A stretch of 64,000 bases of DNA from Neoasaia chiangmaiensis. Its GTDB lineage: Bacteria; Pseudomonadota; Alphaproteobacteria; Acetobacterales; Acetobacteraceae. The notes below the pieces were generated by a model, which searched no databases, was not told where the DNA came from, and saw only the letters and a list, made by a program, of their open reading frames with translations. Positions within the stretch are counted from its first letter, which is position 1. The number at the start of each line of letters is the position of its first letter. Where the stretch lies: positions 310,001 to 374,000 of the forward strand of contig NZ_CP014691.1 of assembly GCF_002005465.1 (NCBI RefSeq). The letters are read 5' to 3'. This document shows, piece after piece, positions 16,702-25,907 of the stretch. The position numbers were made by a program, and so were the translations under genes.

Positions 16702-18117
16702 CGTCGACAAGGTGGCATCGGGGCCGAAGATACTGTCAGGCGGCGGCATAAACTGCGCCCGTTCATCGATAACCTCGGCCGTCAGGGACGGTAAGAGCGG
16801 AATTTCCGCCAGAATCCGCACATGCCCGAAGCGTTCGATCATCGCCCGGTTGCCGGGATTGGGCGCGCCGTTCAGGACGACGCCTGCAATCGGGATTGCG
16901 CGGGCACGCAGGGCTTCGATGCTGAGCAGGGTGTGGTTGATGGTTCCCAGACCGCTGCGTGCGACCAGTACCACGGGCATGCCGTAAAGCGCGATGAGGT
17001 CGATCAGCATCCAGTCATCCGTCACGGGGACCAGCAATCCGCCGGCACCCTCGACCACGAGGGGCGTCGTGTCGCTGCACGATGGCAGCGAAAATCGCGC
17101 AGGATCGATAGTGATCCGTTCCATCTCCGCCGCTGCAAGCGGAGAAAGGGGAGCCTGCAAGGCATAGGCGGAGGGCGACATGCGGTTGTCCGAAAGCCTT
17201 GCCAGCGACCTGACTGTCGGTGCGTCGCCGTCTTCTTCCGCCAGACCGGTTTGCAGCGGTTTCCAGTAATTGGCGTGCCATGCGCGAACCAGGCAGGCGC
17301 TGGTCAACGTCTTGCCGACGCCGGTATCGGTGCCGGTAACGAATACGCCCTTGGGTATGTGGCGCTCGAAATCACCGAACGCAATCTTGTACGTGACTCC
17401 AGACATCGTGCTGTCGAACCGCCGGATCACGCGACGCAGGGCGATGCCCGCGGACCGGCTGTGGAGAGCCGGCGTGGTTGCGCCGATGTCGCGCAATTCG
17501 CGCAGGAAGGTCATTCCATCGGCGGGTGTATCCCTTAGGTCCACAACATCCCATTTGCCGTGACCGTTGACCGGCCAGTCCGAAGCCAGGGCATCCGGTT
17601 CAGGATACGTGGGAAAACCGCAGGGAACGCGCTCGGTGTCGCAGGCTTTACGCCACTCGTCGAAGCTGCCGCGTGCCAGCGTCGTGACCATCAGGCGACC
17701 GGCTGCGGAAAGCTGGCTTGCCAGACGCGCGAGACCGAGCGCCCTGTCAGTGAACCACTGGAGGCAGAGGCTTGAACAGATCAGGTCAAAGCGCCCGTCG
17801 GGTTTCGGTCGCTGCGCGTCCATCACCTCGAAGCGCACATTGGGCACATGGAGACGGCTCTGCGCGCGGCGGATCATGCCGGGTGCGATATCGGTTGCCA
17901 CGATTTCGGCATGGGGAAACAGCCGGACGAGTTCCGCTGTCAAGAAGCCCGTACCGCAGCCGAATTCCAGAATTCGTTTCGGCGACTTGCCGCAGAAAAT
18001 TCGCCGGATACGGTCTGCAAGTTCCATGGCACAACGCTTCTGGATACGTGCGGCGGTATCATAGCCGGACGCTTCGTCGAAACGCTGTGCGATGTCGGAC
18101 AGACCGGCTGCGTTCAC
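16681..18117 (-). CDS. bioCD: BioC-BioD fusion: malonyl-ACP O-methyltransferase and dethiobiotin synthase
   Basis: One unbroken frame of 478 residues. Residues 1-248 are a BioC-type SAM methyltransferase (ILEFGCGTGFLTAELV near 50; LICSSLCLQWF; C-terminal VTYKIAFG), which methylates malonyl-ACP to start pimeloyl synthesis. Residues 256-478 are BioD (P-loop VFVTGTDTGVGKT near 260; YWKPLQTG; VVEGAGGLLVPV), which closes the ureido ring of dethiobiotin. There is no stop and no Met at the junction (FERHIPKGVFVTG). GTG 18117 is chosen: it overlaps the bioH stop (GTGA) and has GGAG eight bases upstream. ATG 18135 is the alternative. Confidence 0.92.
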   Translation of the reverse strand: MNAAGLSDIAQRFDEASGYDTAARIQKRCAMELADRIRRIFCGKSPKRILEFGCGTGFLTAELVRLFPHAEIVATDIAPGMIRRAQSRLHVPNVRFEVMDAQRPKPDGRFDLICSSLCLQWFTDRALGLARLASQLSAAGRLMVTTLARGSFDEWRKACDTERVPCGFPTYPEPDALASDWPVNGHGKWDVVDLRDTPADGMTFLRELRDIGATTPALHSRSAGIALRRVIRRFDSTMSGVTYKIAFGDFERHIPKGVFVTGTDTGVGKTLTSACLVRAWHANYWKPLQTGLAEEDGDAPTVRSLARLSDNRMSPSAYALQAPLSPLAAAEMERITIDPARFSLPSCSDTTPLVVEGAGGLLVPVTDDWMLIDLIALYGMPVVLVARSGLGTINHTLLSIEALRARAIPIAGVVLNGAPNPGNRAMIERFGHVRILAEIPLLPSLTAEVIDERAQFMPPPDSIFGPDATLSTSNSEIA

Positions 18118-18749
18118 GATATCCGCTCCACACATTCCCGAATAAATGCGGCTGTGGAGCAGGGGCGTTCGATCGGCAGAAGATGACCGCCCGGCACGAC
18201 TGCGCCGAAACTCTCTTCCGGAAAGCTGGCGCGCGCGACGACCGGGGACAGAAGCGGATCGTCCGCGCCCGCCAGCCAGGCCAGTCGTGCGCTTCGACGT
18301 CTTGCGTCTTCGCGCCTGTCGTCGGTCAGCAGACGATCCAGCCCTTCGGCCAGACGCTCGACATTCGGTTCGCCGGTCCAGCCTTCCGTGGCGTGGATGC
18401 GCGCGCGAAAATCGGCGAGGACGCCAAGTGGTGCCTTGCCGATCTGCCGACGCATCCGTGTCAGGATCTTGCCCGGAACGCCGTCCGGAAAATCCTCGCT
18501 CTGTGCAAAGCGCGCAAACCCGTTCAGGGCGATGATTCCGGCGCAGTGGTCGGTGACATGGTCCAGAAGCCATAGCGAACCGGCGGAATGTCCGACAGCA
18601 ATATAGGGCTCATCGGGCAGATCGAGCTGGATCTCGCCGCCGAAATAACCGAAATCCAGACAAAGCGGATCATCCGGCTGCAACTCGTCCAGCAACGGCT
18701 GCCAGAACCGATGGTCGAAACCCCAGCCATGCACGAAAACATATCTCAC
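18114..18749 (-). CDS. bioH: BioH-like pimeloyl-ACP methyl ester esterase
   Basis: 211-residue alpha/beta hydrolase: VFVHGWGFDHRFW at the N-terminus, nucleophile Ser in VGHSAGSLWLL, Asp in WLAGADDPLLS, and His in VVPGGHLLPIE. It should remove the methyl ester from pimeloyl-ACP, ending the BioC-started cycle. It is shorter than E. coli BioH (about 256), and several unrelated esterases can fill this step, so the name rests on fold plus location. GTG start overlaps the bioF stop (GTGA), and its own stop overlaps bioCD in the same way. Confidence 0.82.
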   Translation of the reverse strand: MRYVFVHGWGFDHRFWQPLLDELQPDDPLCLDFGYFGGEIQLDLPDEPYIAVGHSAGSLWLLDHVTDHCAGIIALNGFARFAQSEDFPDGVPGKILTRMRRQIGKAPLGVLADFRARIHATEGWTGEPNVERLAEGLDRLLTDDRREDARRRSARLAWLAGADDPLLSPVVARASFPEESFGAVVPGGHLLPIERPCSTAAFIRECVERIS

Positions 18750-19939
18750 AAACTGACCTCTTTCGTCGCGGCAATCACTTCCCGCGCCAGAATATCGATA
18801 TCTTCCGGCTCATGTACCGCGCTCAGTGCAAGGCGCAACCGCGCCTCGTTCCGCGGCACGGTGGGTGGTCGGATCGCAATCGCAAGGATGCCGCGCGTGG
18901 CGAGCCGCTGTGCGATATCGACGGCCCTCTGCGCGTCGCCAAGGATGACGGGGATGATCTGCGTCGTCGAACGCCCCGTATCGAGGCCCGCATCGCGCAG
19001 CATCAGGCGAAGGCGCTCCGCCGAGGCTGCCAGTTTCGCGCGCTCGCCGTCCATTCCAGCAGCCAGTTCCAGAGCCGCATCCATCGCGCCGAGCATCGGA
19101 GGGGAAGGGGCGGTGCTATATACGAAGCCCGACGCGGTATTGATCAGATAATCGCAAAGTGCCTGTGACCCCGCAATATAGGCACCCATGCCGCCGAGCG
19201 CCTTGCTGAAGGTGCCCATCGCCAGATCCACCTGATGGCCGGCGGAAAGTCCCGCGCCGCCGGGGCCGAGAACACCCGTCGCATGCGCCTCGTCAAGATA
19301 GAGGAAAGCATCGTGCCGTGAGGCCAGGGCGCGCAGGGCGCCGACATCGGCCCGATCGCCGTCCATCGAGAAAACGCTCTCCGTCAGGATGAAGCGCAGG
19401 CCGGGCTTGTCGGCATGGTGTGTCAGAAGATCGTCGAGATGACCGAGATCGTTATGGCGGAAGCGAATCTGCCGTATCCCGGCGGCTTGGCAGCCATGAT
19501 GGAGGCTGGCGTGATTGAGCCGGTCCGTGAAGACAAGCGCGGGATGACCGGTCCGGCTTCTGGAAAGTTCGAACAGGGCAGGCAGCACGGCAGCGTTCGC
19601 CTGCCAACCGGACGCGAAGATCAGGGCCGCTTCCGTGCCTTTGAAGCGGGCGAGACGGGCTTCGACAGCCCCATGGAGATCGAGCGTCCCGCTCACGAGA
19701 CGCGATGCCCTTGAGCCCGTGCCATATCGTTGGGCCCAGTCTGCCGCCCGTGTCCGAAGCACCGGATGAAGGGACAGGCCGAGATAATCGTTGGACGAGA
19801 AGTCTCGTAAAACCTGGCCGTCACGATGCAGACGGCTGGTGTCGGCGACCGTGCGCGTAACCGGATTGAGGCGACGGCGAAGGGCGCGGTCACCAAGATC
19901 GTCGAGTGCCTGCTGGAAAAAAGGATCGAAGCGCGTCAT
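18746..19939 (-). CDS. bioF: 8-amino-7-oxononanoate synthase
   Basis: 397-residue PLP enzyme from ATG 19939, which is preceded by GACCTCCTC. It condenses pimeloyl-ACP with alanine. Motifs: FSSNDYLGLSLHP, TGSRASRLVSGTLDLHGAVE, LYLDEAHATGVLGPGGAG and the PLP lysine in MGTFSKALGGMGAYI. The frame is open upstream of the ATG, but the extension is not family-like. First gene of the bioF-bioH-bioCD chain, divergent from bioA across about 74 bases. Confidence 0.95.
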   Translation of the reverse strand: MTRFDPFFQQALDDLGDRALRRRLNPVTRTVADTSRLHRDGQVLRDFSSNDYLGLSLHPVLRTRAADWAQRYGTGSRASRLVSGTLDLHGAVEARLARFKGTEAALIFASGWQANAAVLPALFELSRSRTGHPALVFTDRLNHASLHHGCQAAGIRQIRFRHNDLGHLDDLLTHHADKPGLRFILTESVFSMDGDRADVGALRALASRHDAFLYLDEAHATGVLGPGGAGLSAGHQVDLAMGTFSKALGGMGAYIAGSQALCDYLINTASGFVYSTAPSPPMLGAMDAALELAAGMDGERAKLAASAERLRLMLRDAGLDTGRSTTQIIPVILGDAQRAVDIAQRLATRGILAIAIRPPTVPRNEARLRLALSAVHEPEDIDILAREVIAATKEVSL

Positions 19940-19962
19940 GAGGAGGTCGTCCCTGCCGGATC

Positions 19963-19976
19963 GACCGCGAACGGTC
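19963..19976. promoter_or_regulatory. Short inverted repeat in the bioF/bioA divergent promoter region
   Basis: GACCG-CGAA-CGGTC, a perfect 5-bp inverted repeat with a 4-base spacer, lies in the 74-base gap between the divergent bioF and bioA starts. It could be an operator for a biotin repressor or chance in GC-rich DNA. It is unlike the BioR box TTATCTATAA. Confidence 0.3.
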
Positions 19977-20013
19977 AACCGGTCTCCTGTTGTTCGTCTG
20001 GCGGAGAAAAGCA

Positions 20014-21267
20014 TTGTCCAGTCCCATGGCCGCTGAGGGCCTGTCCAATATCTGGCTGCCTTATACGCAGATGCGAACGGCGCCGATGCCGCAGACGGCG
20101 AAGCGAACGGAAGGCTCCGTCATCGAACTGGCCGATGGCCGGCGGCTGATCGACGGCATCGCCTCGTGGTGGACGGCCTGCCATGGCTATAACCATCCGC
20201 ACATCCACGATGCCGTATCGCGGCAACTGCGTGAAATGCCGCATGTCATGTTCGGCGGCCTCGTTCATGCTCCGGCACTCGATCTGGCGTCGCGGCTTGC
20301 GCGACTTCTGCCCGGCGATCTGGAGCGGGTCTTCTTCACCGATTCCGGTTCCGTGGCCGTCGAGGTGGCGATCAAGATGGCGGTGCAATACTGGATCAAC
20401 AAGGGGCAGCGGGGACGCACGCGCCTTCTGTCTTTTCGTGGCGGCTATCATGGCGATACGCTCGGCACCATGGCCATCTGCGATCCGGAGGAGGGCATGC
20501 ACGCGATGTTCGCGGGCGCGCTGCCGGAGCAGATCCTGGCAGACCTGCCCGACGACGATGCAAGTTTCACGGCCCTCGACAAGATCATCGCCGACCATCG
20601 CCACGAACTGGCGGCCATCGTTGTCGAACCACTGGTGCAGGGCGCTGGTGGCATGGTTTTTCACGCGCCGGAGACTCTGCGACGGCTCCGTACGCTGGCG
20701 GACAGGTACGGCCTGCTGCTGATCCTGGATGAGATATTCACGGGCTTTGGGCGCACCGGCAGCATGTTCGCCTGTGAGCAGGCCTCCATCGTTCCGGATA
20801 TCATCACGCTCTCCAAGGCCCTGACAGGCGGCACGATGGCGCTTGCCGCCACGGTGGCGCGGCGGCACGTCTTCGAGGCATTCTCCTCCGACGATCCCCG
20901 GCACGCGCTGATGCATGGTCCAACCTTCATGGCCAATCCGCTGGCCTGCGCGGCGGCCAATGCGTCGCTCGATCTCTTCGAGCGGGAGCCTCGCCTCGAC
21001 CAGGTCGCGACGATCGGCGACCAGATGCGGCATGAACTGGCGCCATGCCGAGCGTTGCCGTGTGTCCGCGACGTCAGGGTGATGGGGGCAATCGGCGTGG
21101 TGCAACTGACGGAGATCGAGAACCTCAATGCGCTGAAGGCGGCATTCCTGAAGGAAAACGTATGGGTCAGGCCATTTCGGGACATCGTTTACCTGACGCC
21201 GGCACTGACGATCTCCCGGGACGAACTGTCGCAATTGACGACGGCAATCCACCGTGTGTTGCGATAA
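20014..21267 (+). CDS. bioA: Adenosylmethionine-8-amino-7-oxononanoate aminotransferase
   Basis: About 417 residues. It transfers the amino group of SAM to KAPA to give DAPA. Motifs: LSNIWLPYTQM near the start, GIASWWTACHGYNHPH, VFFTDSGSVAVEVAIKMAVQ, FRGGYHGDTLGTMA, LILDEIFTGFGRTG and the PLP lysine in ITLSKALTGGTM. A TTG at 20014 has GGAG seven bases upstream (20003-20006) and is preferred; ATG 20026 in the same frame lacks a well-placed site. Divergent from the bioF-bioH-bioCD operon. Confidence 0.94.
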   Translation: MSSPMAAEGLSNIWLPYTQMRTAPMPQTAKRTEGSVIELADGRRLIDGIASWWTACHGYNHPHIHDAVSRQLREMPHVMFGGLVHAPALDLASRLARLLPGDLERVFFTDSGSVAVEVAIKMAVQYWINKGQRGRTRLLSFRGGYHGDTLGTMAICDPEEGMHAMFAGALPEQILADLPDDDASFTALDKIIADHRHELAAIVVEPLVQGAGGMVFHAPETLRRLRTLADRYGLLLILDEIFTGFGRTGSMFACEQASIVPDIITLSKALTGGTMALAATVARRHVFEAFSSDDPRHALMHGPTFMANPLACAAANASLDLFEREPRLDQVATIGDQMRHELAPCRALPCVRDVRVMGAIGVVQLTEIENLNALKAAFLKENVWVRPFRDIVYLTPALTISRDELSQLTTAIHRVLR

Positions 21268-21340
21268 GCCTTCCAACTGGTTGACGATCTTTAAGAAAAC
21301 CGATGCTGCAGCGAGCTGAATCAGTCGTTTTACTGGTGGG

Positions 21341-22831
21341 ATGCCGAAGCCAATTCTGCCGCCCCCACTTCGACGTCTTCTCTGTCATGGCCTGACGATC
21401 GCCTGCCTCGGCACGTCGATCGCGGGAACCACTTGGGCGGCATCGACGACACGCGACCCCGTCGCTTCATTGTCGCGCGGTGATGCGGCCCTCATCGGTG
21501 ATCTGGAACGCAGGACATTCGACTGGTTCTGGCAATCGGCCGATCCGGAAACCGGCCTCATCCCGGATCGGTTTCCGTCGAAGGGCGGGGCGGCGAGTAT
21601 CGCCAGCGTCGGCTTCGGATTGACGGCTTACGGCATCGGCACGGAGCGTGGTTACGTGTCCCGTCGGGAAGCAACGGCCCGCACGCTCAGGACATTACGG
21701 TTCCTCGCGTCGCGCCCTCAAAACGACGGGGTTGACGGGGCCAGCGGATATCACGGTTTCTATTATCATTTTCTCAACGCCCGGACCGGGACGCGCTTCG
21801 CCCACTGGTCCGAACTGTCCAGTGTCGATACCGCGCTGCTGATGAGCGGCGTTCTCTTCGCTCAATCGTATTTCGATCGTAAAAATGCTGACGAAGCGGA
21901 AATCCGTCGTCTCGCCGACATGCTTTATCGTCGCGTCGACTGGCCATGGATGCGTGCGCATGGACCGTGGCTGGACATGGGATGGACGCCATCCGGGCAT
22001 TTCATTCAGAGCGACTGGAAAGGATACAACGAAGGGCTGATCATTTATCTACAGGCGCTGGGTTCACCAAGCCATCCGTTGTCCGCATCCACATGGGCAG
22101 CATGGACCAAGACTTACGATACGCAGTGGGGCACATTCCAGGGCAGGACGCTCCTCAATTTCGCGCCGCTTTTCGGCCATCAATACAGCGAGTCCTGGGT
22201 TGATTTCCGGGGTATTCAGGACGACTGGGGCCGCACGCATCATGTGGATTATTTCCAGAACAGTCGTAACGCCGTCTATGCACAGCGTGCCTATGCGCAA
22301 GCCAATCCAAGTTCTTGGAAAGACTACGGCGCCAATATCTGGGGTCTGACCGCCTGCGATGGGCCGGGTGATGCGCAAGTCGCCGTTGACGGCCGGTCAC
22401 GGCATTTTCTGGCCTACAGTGCGCGCGGCGCCGGTCGTGACTACGTTCTGGACGACGGCACCATCGCACCGACAGCCGCAGGAGGGTCCATCGCATTCGC
22501 ACCGGAGATCGTCGTGCCTGCCTTGCAGGAGATGCGCAGGCGATATGGGGACAGAATTTACAACCAGTATGGATTTGTGGATGCCTTCAATCCGTCCTTT
22601 CGTCGTGACGGACATTATTGGGCAGACGACCAGCAGTTGGGTATCGACCAGGGGCCGATCCTTCTGATGACGGAGAACTGGCGAAGCGGTCTGGTGTGGA
22701 AGATCATGAAACGAAACCGCTACATCCGTGCCGGGTTGCAGCGGGCGGGTTTCGAGGGCGGCTGGCTTCAGAAGCCGGTCCCCGTTTCCACGGTGATGGC
22801 AAATGCGGAAACAGGGGAACGTCATGACTGA
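21341..22831 (+). CDS. Exported glycoside hydrolase, GH144/glucoamylase-like domain
   Basis: 496 residues with a signal peptide (LTIACLGTSIAGTTWAAS). The mature protein has the (alpha/alpha)6 pattern of the glucoamylase-like family that includes beta-1,2-glucanases: LERRTFDWFWQSADPETGLI, ASIASVGFGLTAYGIG, GFYYHFLNARTG, SSVDTALLMSGVLFA, WKGYNEGLIIYL, NIWGLTACDGP, YGFVDAFNP, and GIDQGPILLMTENWRSG. It probably acts in the periplasm on glucans such as osmoregulated cyclic glucans, but the linkage cannot be read from sequence. Confidence 0.85.
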   Translation: MPKPILPPPLRRLLCHGLTIACLGTSIAGTTWAASTTRDPVASLSRGDAALIGDLERRTFDWFWQSADPETGLIPDRFPSKGGAASIASVGFGLTAYGIGTERGYVSRREATARTLRTLRFLASRPQNDGVDGASGYHGFYYHFLNARTGTRFAHWSELSSVDTALLMSGVLFAQSYFDRKNADEAEIRRLADMLYRRVDWPWMRAHGPWLDMGWTPSGHFIQSDWKGYNEGLIIYLQALGSPSHPLSASTWAAWTKTYDTQWGTFQGRTLLNFAPLFGHQYSESWVDFRGIQDDWGRTHHVDYFQNSRNAVYAQRAYAQANPSSWKDYGANIWGLTACDGPGDAQVAVDGRSRHFLAYSARGAGRDYVLDDGTIAPTAAGGSIAFAPEIVVPALQEMRRRYGDRIYNQYGFVDAFNPSFRRDGHYWADDQQLGIDQGPILLMTENWRSGLVWKIMKRNRYIRAGLQRAGFEGGWLQKPVPVSTVMANAETGERHD

Positions 22832-22873
22832 GCGGACGGCGGCAGTTAGCGCCCGCTCGAGAAAGACGCGAAA

Positions 22874-22900
22874 CCCCTGTTGCGATGATGGCAACAGGGG
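22874..22900. terminator. 10-bp hairpin between convergent genes
   Basis: CCCCTGTTGC, 7-base loop, GCAACAGGGG between the stops of the GH144-like gene and the convergent small exported protein gene. A perfect GC-rich stem without a strong U tract; probable bidirectional terminator. Confidence 0.5.
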
Positions 22901-22923
22901 CCAATGCTACCGAGGAAGGTCGC

Positions 22924-23379
22924 TTACTGTTCCAGCGTCAGGGTAAGACCCTGCGCGCCAGCAGCAAGGCGCGCGCCACGGGTCACGCTCTGCAACTTGA
23001 GGCGAACACCATTGCTGTTGCTCAGCACGGCGCCGCCGAGCCCCTTGTCCAGGGTGGCCTCTCCGGAGAGCGCCCCATAGGTGCCGTCGAAATCATGCAG
23101 GTTCTTGAGGTTGTAGACGACGGCGCTGGCTTCCACCTTCGAATATCCGACCGCCGCGATATCCGCGCCATTCACCTTGAACTTGTAAGTATGGTGGCCG
23201 TACGTCAGACGGCCTTCACCCCAGGTGAATCCCACGCCGACATCGGCGGACTTCACGAGAAGCGTCAAATGGCCAACCGGCGTGCCCATCGCGTCTTCCG
23301 CACGGGCAGCACCGGTGCCAGCAAATGAGAGCGCGGTGACGGCGGCAATAGCGACGAAGCGGGAGTAAGAGAACGGCAT
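22924..23379 (-). CDS. Small exported protein of unknown function, 151 aa
   Basis: Signal peptide FVAIAAVTALSFAGTGAARA with cleavage near residue 27. The mature part is mostly beta pattern with a Gly-rich core: SADVGVGFTWGEGRLTYG, KFKVNGADIAAVGYSKVE, VYNLKNLHDFDGTYGALSGE and LSNSNGVRLKLQS. Similar small exported proteins, some with a lipobox, are widespread in Proteobacteria, but none has a function known to me. ATG 23379 has AGGTTGAG upstream. Transcribed alone. Confidence 0.75.
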   Translation of the reverse strand: MPFSYSRFVAIAAVTALSFAGTGAARAEDAMGTPVGHLTLLVKSADVGVGFTWGEGRLTYGHHTYKFKVNGADIAAVGYSKVEASAVVYNLKNLHDFDGTYGALSGEATLDKGLGGAVLSNSNGVRLKLQSVTRGARLAAGAQGLTLTLEQ

Positions 23380-23455
23380 TAACTCAACCTTTCAGATGAA
23401 TGCGAGATGACTGCCGCTTCCTAACGCCGAAATGCCGCCGTCGTTGCAGGAGAGA

Positions 23456-24442
23456 TCAGTCGCGTTGTGGCGGCGCCATGAAATCGGGATCGATCGGCTG
23501 AGGGACATGCCGCTTCAGGATGGCATCGATCTCCGTCTTGTCGCTATCGCTGAGGGACCACCCCAACGCGTCGTTCACACCATCGATCTGTTCCGGTTTG
23601 CGTGCGCCCCAGAGCGCAACTGTTGGTCCCTGATCCAGCACCCAGCGGATCGCCAGGGAGAGAACGCTCTTGCCATGTCTGTCGGCGATCTGCTTCAGGT
23701 CTTCGACAGCCGCCAGATAGTGGTCGAAATTCGGTTTCTGGAATTTCGGGTCGCTGCTGCGCAGATCGTCCGACGGGAATGTCGTCTCCCGCGTCATCTT
23801 GCCGGCCAGTAAGCCGCGACAGAGCGGACCGTAAGCCATCACCACCGCATCATGCGCTTTCGCATAAGGCAGGATTTCACGTTCCGTCGCACGCTCGAAA
23901 ATATTGTAAGGCGGCTGGATCGTGCTGAGAGGCGCGATTTCGCGAAAGATATCCATTTCCTGAACCGAGAAGTTGCTGACGCCCAGCGCGAGGATCTTGC
24001 CTTCCTTGTGCAGTTTCTCGAGTTCACGTGCCGTCTCCTCGATGGGGGTCTTCCCATCCGGCCAATGGACCTGTTCGAGATCTATATGGTCGGTTTTCAG
24101 GCGACGAAGCGAATCCTCAACCTCCTTCCGAACACGTGCGGCGCGACTGTCCCGATAGGGCTTGTGATCGTCCGTCCAGGCCAGACCGAGTTTGGTTGCC
24201 ACGATCGCCTTATCGCGTCTTCCCTCGAGGGCGCGTCCGATCACCTCCTCACTATGCCCAAAGCCATACACGGGCGCGGTGTCGATGAAGTTGATGCCCT
24301 CGTCCAAGGCACGGTGGACAGTCTTTATGGCGTTGTCGTCGTCCGGACCGCCCCACATCCATCCGCCGATCGCCCAGGTACCGAGCGCGATGCGGGAGAC
24401 GGGGCGCGATATGCCTTTGATCGAGATCGTGTCGGTACTCAA
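23456..24442 (-). CDS. Aldo/keto reductase
   Basis: 328-residue TIM-barrel NADPH oxidoreductase. The catalytic tetrad is visible: Asp and Tyr in NFIDTAPVYGFGHSEE, Lys in IVATKLGLAW, and His in LEQVHWPD. The C-terminus includes SLAIRWVLDQGPTVALWGAR, as in YajO- and YhdN-type reductases. TTG 24442 is chosen because AAGGAG lies six bases upstream; a GTG at 24469 is also in frame. Substrate unknown; 2-keto sugars and methylglyoxal are common for the family. Confidence 0.9.
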   Translation of the reverse strand: MSTDTISIKGISRPVSRIALGTWAIGGWMWGGPDDDNAIKTVHRALDEGINFIDTAPVYGFGHSEEVIGRALEGRRDKAIVATKLGLAWTDDHKPYRDSRAARVRKEVEDSLRRLKTDHIDLEQVHWPDGKTPIEETARELEKLHKEGKILALGVSNFSVQEMDIFREIAPLSTIQPPYNIFERATEREILPYAKAHDAVVMAYGPLCRGLLAGKMTRETTFPSDDLRSSDPKFQKPNFDHYLAAVEDLKQIADRHGKSVLSLAIRWVLDQGPTVALWGARKPEQIDGVNDALGWSLSDSDKTEIDAILKRHVPQPIDPDFMAPPQRD

Positions 24443-24575
24443 AGAGAACTCCTTTTCAGTATCTTGCACGGTGCATGAGCATCAAATGCCTGTAATGCGG
24501 ATCGGTTGCGTTCCGGCGGGGAGGAAGGCTTGCCATACGGTGCGCGCTGCCGCATGTGCACGGCTCATGCATGCT

Positions 24576-25898
24576 ATGAAAATCCAGCCTCCTATCGTCG
24601 ATCGACTTGGTCAGGCAGCGACGCTGGCCTTGCCACTGTTTCTGACGCACGGACGCGGTCTGGCCGAAGTGACGATGGATCTTCTCTCGGTCCTGTTCAT
24701 GATACGATGCGTCGTCAGGCAGGACTGGTGCTGGAGCCGCCAGTCGTGGTTCGTCGTATCTCTGGCATGGTGGGGATGGCAGGTGTTCTGTTCATTGCCG
24801 GTTACACCATTCGGCATTGGCGGCGTGCCAGCCTTTGGGCAGGCACTCCTGGCGATACGATTCCTGATGATGGCCGCCGCAATGCAGAACTGGACACTGC
24901 GCGATGCCGTCACGCGGCTATGGATGCGCAGGATTCTCGTGATTTGCGGATGCTATATCGCCATGCAGATCGTCGTTCAGGCGATCTTCGGTCATAATCT
25001 GTTCGGCGTGCCGCGTTTTCCAGACGGCACACTGACCGGCCCCTATGCGCATCCCCGCGCGGCGGCGCCGCTTTCCCGATTGCTGCTGCCCATCCTGATG
25101 CTTGCCTGTGCCGATGTGCTTCGCCGCACCGGCGGACATGGCTGGCGCAGCCTGGGCGGAATGGGCGCTGTGGTCGTCGCGGGCGTTGCGGTCATGGTGC
25201 TTGCGGGGCAGCGTATTCCTTTCGCATTGACCCTGCTTGGCCTGTTCATCTGCGCGGCCTTGTTCCGGCCGATGCGTCCCGCAGCGTTGCTTGCGGGACT
25301 TCTCCTGCCGGTGATCGTGACACTGGTGCGTGTTTTCTCACCGGGCAGTTTCCAGCATCTTGTCATCCTGGCGCATCGGCAACTCATGCATTTCGGGCAA
25401 TCGTCCTATGGCGCGATCTTCACGCGCGCCTGGGTCATGGCCGCCGACAATCCGATTACCGGGCTGGGCTATGATGCATTCCGGCATGGCTGCGGCAACC
25501 CGCGCTATTTTCACGGTCTGTCATGGCTGAACGCGACGCCCGATGGTGGCGGGGCGGCGATCTGCGTCCAGCATGCGCATAACCATTATCTTCAGGCGCT
25601 GACGAACGGCGGCGTTCCGGAGTTGATGCTGTTCGTCGCCATGGTCCTTGCCTGGCTCGCAACGATCCTGCCGCGCAACGCGCATGCGTCGGATCGGAAC
25701 AGTGCCTGGCGCATCGGGCTGTTCGCGGCCGTCTTCATTCAGGAATGGCCCATCGCATCCAGCAGCGATCTGCTCAACCTGCCTCTCGGTGGATGGGCGT
25801 TTCTGCTGCTTGGCGTGGCATTGGCCGAAACGAGGCCCCCTGTCACATGCGAGAAGACGCGCCTATATCCTGAGCCAAACACATCTTCCGTGACATAA
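24576..25898 (+). CDS. O-antigen ligase/polymerase-like membrane protein
   Basis: About 440 residues with ten or more hydrophobic segments (for example LALPLFLTHGRG, LLPILMLACADVL, VVVAGVAVMVLAG, FALTLLGLFICAALF). Near residue 310 a periplasmic loop carries GLGYDAFRHGC and the Wzy_C signature CVQHAHNHYLQALTNGGVPEL. This marks the WaaL/Wzy/PglL superfamily that moves lipid-linked glycans onto acceptors. No polysaccharide cluster is adjacent, so the substrate is unknown. ATG 24576 or ATG 24567 may be the start. The COG0523 gene follows after 9 bases. Confidence 0.82.
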   Translation: MKIQPPIVDRLGQAATLALPLFLTHGRGLAEVTMDLLSVLFMIRCVVRQDWCWSRQSWFVVSLAWWGWQVFCSLPVTPFGIGGVPAFGQALLAIRFLMMAAAMQNWTLRDAVTRLWMRRILVICGCYIAMQIVVQAIFGHNLFGVPRFPDGTLTGPYAHPRAAAPLSRLLLPILMLACADVLRRTGGHGWRSLGGMGAVVVAGVAVMVLAGQRIPFALTLLGLFICAALFRPMRPAALLAGLLLPVIVTLVRVFSPGSFQHLVILAHRQLMHFGQSSYGAIFTRAWVMAADNPITGLGYDAFRHGCGNPRYFHGLSWLNATPDGGGAAICVQHAHNHYLQALTNGGVPELMLFVAMVLAWLATILPRNAHASDRNSAWRIGLFAAVFIQEWPIASSSDLLNLPLGGWAFLLLGVALAETRPPVTCEKTRLYPEPNTSSVT

Positions 25899-25907
25899 GG
25901 ATCGTGC

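Noticed and set aside
17772-18575. Plus-strand frame opposite bioCD and bioH
   Set aside because: Antisense to coupled bio genes; composition typical of a shadow frame.
19975-21276. Minus-strand open frame of about 430 codons opposite bioA
   Set aside because: bioA is certain on the plus strand with all motifs; the antisense frame is low-complexity His/Arg-rich and unlike any protein.
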